Of a DNA stretch of 64,000 nt, positions 58,084 through 64,000 are shown one piece after another; the stretch's first letter is position 1, and every line of letters starts with the position of its first letter. The notes below the pieces were generated by a model. The model searched no databases, had not been told where the DNA came from, and saw nothing but the letters and a program-made list of their open reading frames with translations. The stretch lies in NCBI RefSeq assembly GCF_030253575.1, contig NC_080568.1, forward strand, positions 7,043,501 through 7,107,500, given 5' to 3'. A program made the position numbers and the translations under genes. The stretch comes from Rhododendron vialii. Lineage: Eukaryota > Streptophyta > Magnoliopsida > Ericales > Ericaceae.

Positions 58084-59143
58084 CATGAATATTTTCTAAA
58101 ATATTTCACAAAAGTTTGGTGCAAAAAATATTATCATTATCAAAATAAGTCAAATAAGCTGACTTATTTTCTTAAAAAATGGTTATTTTTCAAAACATTT
58201 TACAAAAATTTGGCACAAAATTAACAAATGCGAAAAAAATTTAAATAAGGACAAAACAAACTTATTTTAAGATAAGTTTAGGAGAACTCGCCGGGCCGTC
58301 TTCTCCTTTATCGAAGGCTCTGCTTACCCATACTATCAACACATCAAGATGCCGCTCGAAATACCGAAGTGCCTAAAAATTGTCATAACACGGACGTTGG
58401 ATGACAATTAGTTTACTTTAAGAGCATTTGACAAGAATGCTCCAACGAGATTTCAACCATCAAGAACAAAGACGACGCATGACGTGAGCACTTATGAACA
58501 GAAACGGAGCCAGAAATTTCACTACATAGGAGCGACTATGTATGCGAGACAAACAATAAATAAACATGCATAACAACGTAAATACATTAGAACTCAAAAA
58601 AGTAGATATCAACACTCTATACTTAATTATGTTTTTCATAAACTAACACATCAATTGCAAATGCGGTAATGACTTACCTCAGCCTATCTAGTAAAACAAG
58701 TCATCTTCAATTGCACTCGACGCTCTTTCATGTCATTAAAACCATCAATAATAGAATTGGTATCAAATCCCTACGCAATATCCTTTTCTATGTAAATGAT
58801 CTAGAAACTTGCTAATTAAAGTTCATTGGTGGAGTTTAGTCTTCACACATTTCATAACTACACCTTAGATTTCACCAAAGATTACTTAGGGTTCCCAAAA
58901 TATCTTCTCATCTGTTCCTATTTTCTCGAAACTGCCTTCAAAATCTTGACGGTGTGGGATTTTTTTGCCAGAGAGAGAGAGAGAGAGAGAGGTTTTATGT
59001 CAGAGATAAGAAAAGATGCGAAACCCTCATAACAATTTATGAGATTGGGGATTTTTATGGGAGAAAAACTGAAAGTTTATTAATGGAGTACTCACAAATT
59101 CACAATGTTAATCCTCAAATTTTATGCTTTGTTATATTTTAAC

Positions 59144-59576
59144 CGTACCAAGTTTACAGACACGAAGTGGTTACAAACACGAAGTAGGTTAGGATCAAAG
59201 AGTGAGAGAATACAAGACACATGATATATTAGGAAGACACTAGCTTTCATTAACTTGAACTAACTTGCTTTTACACCGGGGAGAGTCCCCCTTTTATAGG
59301 CATAAAAGGGTCATCTGCTTACATCATAGAACAGTAAGTAAGTACAACCATTATTACAAGCTACTATTACTAGTCCATCTACGTAGGACTTTTTCTACCT
59401 ATTATCTGCAACACTTAATACTCCTGACTACATTTACATTTATGGACAATTCAACAGTATACACAAATTATTCACCCTTTCCGAAAAGAGGACAATACTA
59501 CCACACTTTATATTACAGTACACACCAATAATATGATACAACAACAAACAGTAAACACCAATAATTTTCACCCTTG
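59144..59576 (-). promoter_or_regulatory. Pararetroviral non-coding region with TATA box
   Basis: The unit i-j sequence stops at about 59143. The following 430 bp lie 3' of the last viral frame and correspond to an intergenic region. On the minus strand CCTATAAAAGGGGGACTC (TATAAAAG at 59291-59298) looks like a core promoter. No tRNA-Met primer site was found, so the full viral intergenic region is not proven to be present. Confidence 0.45.
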
Positions 59577-60452
59577 TCACTCTGGATCATCTGAACTGCT
59601 TTCTTCATCTCTGTCAGTCAAGTAATACTGTTCCAAAAGATTGCGGATATTTTGGCGCCATTCTTCCGGATAAGTATCATTGAACTTCCAGTTTGCAGAT
59701 TCATAATGGAGGAGAGATGAGGGAACGTCTGCAGGTGTCAATCCATTAAGTGAACACAGTGTTTGAGTCATGACTAGATAATTTCCACTGTGGATCTCAA
59801 TGCTCGGAGACTCTTGATATGCTGAAAGGAATATAGTGTGATACTCCTTTCTCCAAGTAATAGAACCATCAGGATTAGAAAGACATCTGTTGTTGCGAGT
59901 TGTCCAAAAAGAAAATTGGAGGTCTTCGTCTGGACCTGTGGTGACTTGTCTGATCTTCTGTTGCCAGTAGGGTATGTTGCCAAAGAGCAGAAGAAATTTC
60001 AAAAAGAAATCCTCTGGAGGTTGAACCTGATTGAACGCCGCATGAGCCAGATAAACCAAGACTGCCGATTTATTAAAACAGACTCTTATAGTATACACAT
60101 CAACTAAATACCATAAGAGGAGATAGGCTTCTTTTTTGAAATAAAAGACATTATGGTAAGACACTTCAAACTGGGTGAGAAATGGATAAACATGATGGAA
60201 GGGTAGACCTTTTATGGGGCCTTCATCAAGACCATATTTGAAAATACAGAGATGTTGAAGGTTTTGACACATTTGGACACATCTAGAAAGAAGGGTTAAC
60301 TCTAAAAGATGACACTGAAGGTGGACAGGGAGATTGACTGGGTGGAAACAGAAAATCATGAGAAAACAACCAGGAACAAAGGAATGTGATTTTGTTTTTG
60401 AAAACTGGTTGATTTCTTTTTTTGAGCCTTGACAGAAAATCAAGGAGGACAT
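59577..60452 (-). CDS. Endogenous caulimovirid downstream ORF, 291 aa, unknown function
   Basis: A single open frame after the RNase H end of the polyprotein. No integrase, protease or other named domain is visible. The C-terminus is acidic (DEESSSDDPE). A second ORF of unknown role in this place is a feature I associate with florendovirus-type caulimovirids; that is family knowledge and not proven here. The first part overlaps, in another frame, what looks like residual RNase H C-terminal coding, so the true start may be further in than the ATG at 60452. Confidence 0.6.
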   Translation of the reverse strand: MSSLIFCQGSKKEINQFSKTKSHSFVPGCFLMIFCFHPVNLPVHLQCHLLELTLLSRCVQMCQNLQHLCIFKYGLDEGPIKGLPFHHVYPFLTQFEVSYHNVFYFKKEAYLLLWYLVDVYTIRVCFNKSAVLVYLAHAAFNQVQPPEDFFLKFLLLFGNIPYWQQKIRQVTTGPDEDLQFSFWTTRNNRCLSNPDGSITWRKEYHTIFLSAYQESPSIEIHSGNYLVMTQTLCSLNGLTPADVPSSLLHYESANWKFNDTYPEEWRQNIRNLLEQYYLTDRDEESSSDDPE

Positions 60453-60507
60453 TTGTTTTTCCTTTTATGTGAACAGCATCAAAACTCCAATTGAAAAATC
60501 AATTTGC

Positions 60508-62997
60508 TCATCTGAGTAACTGTGCTTTTAGGAGGTGCATCTGTTTGAACTTGAGCATACTGGGAAAACTCATCATATCAGTCTCAATTAGAAAATGATG
60601 ACCGATTAGATGAAATTCAAACTTTTCAATGCTCCTTTTGATTGCCAAAATTTCTTTGTAGGTAGAGAGGTAATGAAGCTCTGCTAGAGAGAATGCACCA
60701 CTCTTGTATCCACAAATTCTGCGCTTTTGATCTGTGTTTTCTTCCAAAAGAACTGTTCCCCAATATAGATCAGAGGCATCTGTCTGAAGGACTTTCTTCC
60801 TATCTGAAGGTATGGCTAATGGAGGAAGAGTTTTGGCTATGGCTTTAAGGTATTTTACATCTTTGGTACAAAGGGCTGACCAAGGAGGAGGGGTTTTCTT
60901 TAGTAGAGCTGAGAGAGGAGTTCGGTATTGGGCTAGGTTGGGAATAAAATCAGCCATATAGTTAACAATTCCAAGGAACTGTTGAACTTGTTTGACTGTG
61001 AGATTTTCATCTGAAAAATGGTCAAGTTGGGAGGCTATATGAGGCTGGAGGATATATTGACCTTTAGAGATATGCATCCCTAAAAAATCAATTTCTGGTT
61101 GAGTAAGAAACATTTTTTTCTCTGAGAGCATGATACCATGGGTTTGGACTAAGGAATGGAAAATTTGTAGTAAGACAACATGAGACTCAATATCAGGAGA
61201 AAAGAGTAGGATGTCATCAATATAGACAAGGGCTGAGGATAGAATAGGAGCGAATACCCGAATCATAGCCTTTTGAAATAAGGATGGAGCTGTTTTCAAT
61301 CCAAAAGGCATGACTGACCACTGAAAGTGGTGATCTGGAATGCAAAAACCAGTTTTAGGGCGATCATCTGGATGGATGCACAGCTGCCAAAAATCTGATT
61401 TTAAGTCAAACTTTGAGAAAATTTGAGCTTTAAGCAAGTTTGCAAAAAGAACACTTCTTCGAGGAAGAGGGAATTTGTTATCCTGCAGAAAATGATTAAA
61501 AGGCTGGTAGTTGATAACCAGGCGGAGCTTTCCTCTTATCTGCTCTGTTCTTTTGTTCACATAAAATACTTCACATGCCCATTGAGAAGTTGTGGGCTCA
61601 ATCAAACCTTCTGATTGAAGCTGCTGGAGTTCTTGAAGAGCAAGTTGGTAGTGATCTGGGTTCATTCCATGATGGGTAGCTTTGGTGGGGTTGATATCTT
61701 CATTTTTCTTAAAGGGAAGAGAAATGAAGAAATCTGAATTTTTCCAAAGTGGGTTGGAGCATTTGGTGAGGAACTGGGAATGAGATTCAGCGCAGGAAGT
61801 TTGGATTATGACTTTTTTGATGGTGGAGAAAGTTTCTATGGAAAAGAGATTTGGTTGGGTGGTCCAGGGTAACAAGTAGTTTTTGTATTTCAAACTTTTT
61901 TTGAGCCAAGAAACTTTGCTGAGATTTTGGAGAATATCAAAACCTAACAATAAATCTTTTCCTGAGAGATCAGAACCATAGACTTGGTGTTTTATGGTGT
62001 ATCCTAGGAAAAGTTGGATGGTAATAGGCTTGCTGATCAGGGTGATAACAAAAGTTTCTCCATTGGCTGCTGTAAAGGGTCTGAAACAGGATTGCCAGTA
62101 GGACCTGGAAAGGATTGCTGGGTTGAGAATGGAGGCTGCTGCACTAGTATCAAAGAAAGCGATAACTGGTATGGATTTCTCATATTTTCCAAGTAAGATT
62201 TTGACCTTGGCTAAAGGTTGAGCCAACATGATGTTGGAGAGCCCAATTGTTTGGACTTCATAGAAGAATGAGTCAGGATCATCAGAAGAATCACCTGATT
62301 CTGATGAAGAGTCGTCAAACGTGAAAGCAAGGACTGCTTCATCTGTTGCTTCATTATCAATGGAAAATAGAGATTCAACATCGGCATCCTCAAGATCATC
62401 ATCAATGAGAGCCAAAGTGCTCACCATTTTGTCTCTTGCTGCCTTATTTGGACACTGTTTTGCATAGTGCCATTTCTTTCCGCATATGTAGCAACGATCA
62501 GACTTTCGCTGCCCTCTGAATTTTTTCTTCTTGAAAAATTTCCACTTCTTCCGACGTGAGAACCTGCCAGACTTTGGAAACTTTGAAAACTTGCCAAGAG
62601 ATTGGAACTTCCATTTCTGAAAGTGTTTGGACTTCCGGTATGAAGGACGGCAAGTGCACTTCTTGTCTTTGCACTTTATAGATAAGTCTGGTCGGTCACA
62701 TGCTTTGCCAAGAAGTTTTCCCTGTTCTTCAAGAGTTCTAAGAAATTTCTGATGATTGCACAATTTTTTCAAGGCAATCAAAGAATGTTGGTAAATACCA
62801 CCAAGAGATGTTGCATTCAACGTCAATCCTTTTGTCTGAAGTAATCTTGTTGTCTCATTTCCCAATGGTTCAGGAAGGGAATTGAGAAAAGCTTGCTTGA
62901 GATTGACATCATCCATGCCGTTGAGAAGATAAAATCTCTGAGACATACGGTCATAATGAATCTCGAGATCTTTCCTTTTGAATGAACAGCACTTCAT
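60508..62997 (-). pseudogene. Endogenous caulimovirid polyprotein: capsid zinc knuckle, protease, RT, RNase H
   Basis: Open for 829 codons. Order: capsid C-terminal part, Lys/Arg-rich basic stretch (about 120-166), CCHC knuckle C169-C172-H177-C182, acidic region (about 198-242), retropepsin with D283-T284-S285 where Gly usually follows Thr, reverse transcriptase with YIDD at 592-595, and RNase H with Asp740. RNase H is followed by no integrase, which separates it from Ty3/gypsy and fits Caulimoviridae. The frame ends early in RNase H, and upstream capsid coding is in a different frame, so it is broken on both sides. Confidence 0.85.
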
Positions 62998-64000
62998 GCT
63001 GAGATATTCTTCTCGAACAAACTCTTTTGTGTTGTTGTGGTCACCAAGAAACTCAGTATGTAAGACTGAGATGAATTGATCAAGGTTGGCAATTGTTTAA
63101 GTTGTAGCTGTCGGTACTCACCCAGAGCTAAGTACCATTGACGTGGACAGCCAAGAAATTTTGCTGTACACTCAGTAATGACATCACTGAGTGTAGCATT
63201 AGGAGAGAGCATAGCAGCTGTGCACCAAGCATGAATCTCATAAAGTTTATCCAACCATTTTTAGGGGGAAATGGTATCAAAAGAGAAACCTTGGGTATGG
63301 ATGTTAGAATGTGAGAAGGAATCAAAGGTTGGAATTTCAGAGGGTGTATCAAATTCAGGACCTTCTTCAATTATAGGAGGATCTTCAACCTGTTCCTTTG
63401 GGTTTTCAGGATTCATCATGAAAACATGAGGAATTGGCATAGAGTCTGTGGATTCAGTATTTGAATCAAACTCAATGGTTGGTTCAGGAGATGGTGTTTC
63501 AGGTATAGTGGCTAAGGTATGTAGGAGAGTGGAGATTGGATTTTTAGCAGGGCTAGATGTTGGTTGGACCATTAACCATGGTGACTTTGAGTTTGGGTCT
63601 GATGGTTGGGAAGAAGTAGAGATAGTTGGGGTAGATATAGATGTAGATGGTGGAGACGAAATTGTTGGAGGCTGGACAAGTTTTATCTGGGGCTTTGGGA
63701 ATGGAAGTTTTGGTGGAGATGGTCTTTTTGGTGGAGGAAGAAAAGCTGATGAGCTCCCAAAGATATTGGACTCTCCAAATCTTGAAGTAGGATTTATAGG
63801 TAAGGGTTGAGACATTTGAGGATACCCAAACAAACTTTCTTAAGAGTAAGAAGGGAACATGTCAAATGGGCTTTTTTGCTGAGAATACTGCTGAGCTTGA
63901 AGTGAGTGAAGCTGGTTTTTGAGGTGCTTCATTTCGGCATCCGTTTGAGAAAAAGCTGTTAAAAAAGCTTGGTTGGTATATGCCATCTGGAGAAGTTCCT
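62994..64000 (-). pseudogene. Endogenous caulimovirid polyprotein, upstream capsid-side part, cut by window edge
   Basis: In a frame different from the downstream part: a Gln-rich segment at the window edge, a TAA at 63840-63842, a long Pro/Ser-rich linker (63264-63833), a second TAA at 63261-63263, then a capsid-like segment to about 63050, where the reading shifts to the frame of the 60508-62997 block. At least two stops and one frame change make it non-functional. Any movement-protein region would lie beyond the window. Confidence 0.75.

Larger units (their letters stand above)
52045..59143 (-). repeat. Duplicated unit i-j
   Basis: GST i, extra inserts, PIF-like MITE with a nested Stowaway, SINE, pseudogene j with a solo LTR, organelle-like insert and unit tail. 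The tail is cut at about 59143 by the pararetroviral sequence. Confidence 0.8.

Noticed and set aside
60508-62997. Ty3/gypsy retrotransposon polyprotein
   Set aside because: No integrase follows RNase H and no LTR is seen; the order and the second ORF fit an endogenous caulimovirid.

Overview
This is plant nuclear DNA, almost certainly from a eudicot. The reasons are spliced tau-class glutathione S-transferase (GSTU) genes with the usual single phase-0 intron, plant-type copia LTRs, Stowaway and other MITEs, hAT, CACTA and Helitron signatures, a plastid rbcL/accD fragment and a broken caulimovirid copy. I cannot name the species. Most of the window is AT-rich repeat DNA.

Layout. 1-3721: minus-strand Ty1/copia element (protease start, gag, primer site, LTR) next to an older LTR end. 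3722-10437: decayed material, with a Myb/SANT-like pseudogene, foldback MITEs and an unidentified exon-like fragment. 10438-57027: a minus-strand GSTU cluster. Six copies look intact (called a, b, c, e, g, i). Four are exon-2-only pseudogenes (d, f, h, j). Copies a and b are single and have long, repeat-filled introns. The rest form four two-gene units, c-d, e-f, g-h and i-j, each an intact gene plus a dead exon 2 at higher coordinates. Pseudogenes d, h and j share the same 4-bp frameshift, so an already dead copy was carried along as a passenger. Four intact promoters (c, e, g, i) share a TATA-type box, a doubled W-box core and an as-1-like pair of TGACG motifs with 7-bp spacing, which fits salicylate/xenobiotic-inducible GST control.

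Many insertions have exact boundaries: a CACTA element with an AGG duplication in the intron of a; a 1.29-kb hAT with an 8-bp duplication that carries plastid DNA; Stowaway, Mutator-type and PIF-type MITEs; four solo LTRs with 5-bp duplications; and a 6.3-kb Helitron-like insertion between e and f. An SDR (secoisolariciresinol-dehydrogenase-like) pseudogene lies at 45.4-46.2 kb inside the tail of unit e-f. From about 59.14 kb to the end is an endogenous caulimovirid (florendovirus-like) on the minus strand, broken by stops and frame changes.

The functional content is therefore a GSTU detoxification cluster. The most notable single feature is copy a, where the catalytic serine is replaced by cysteine in a CPYANR motif, which could shift its chemistry towards thiol transfer.
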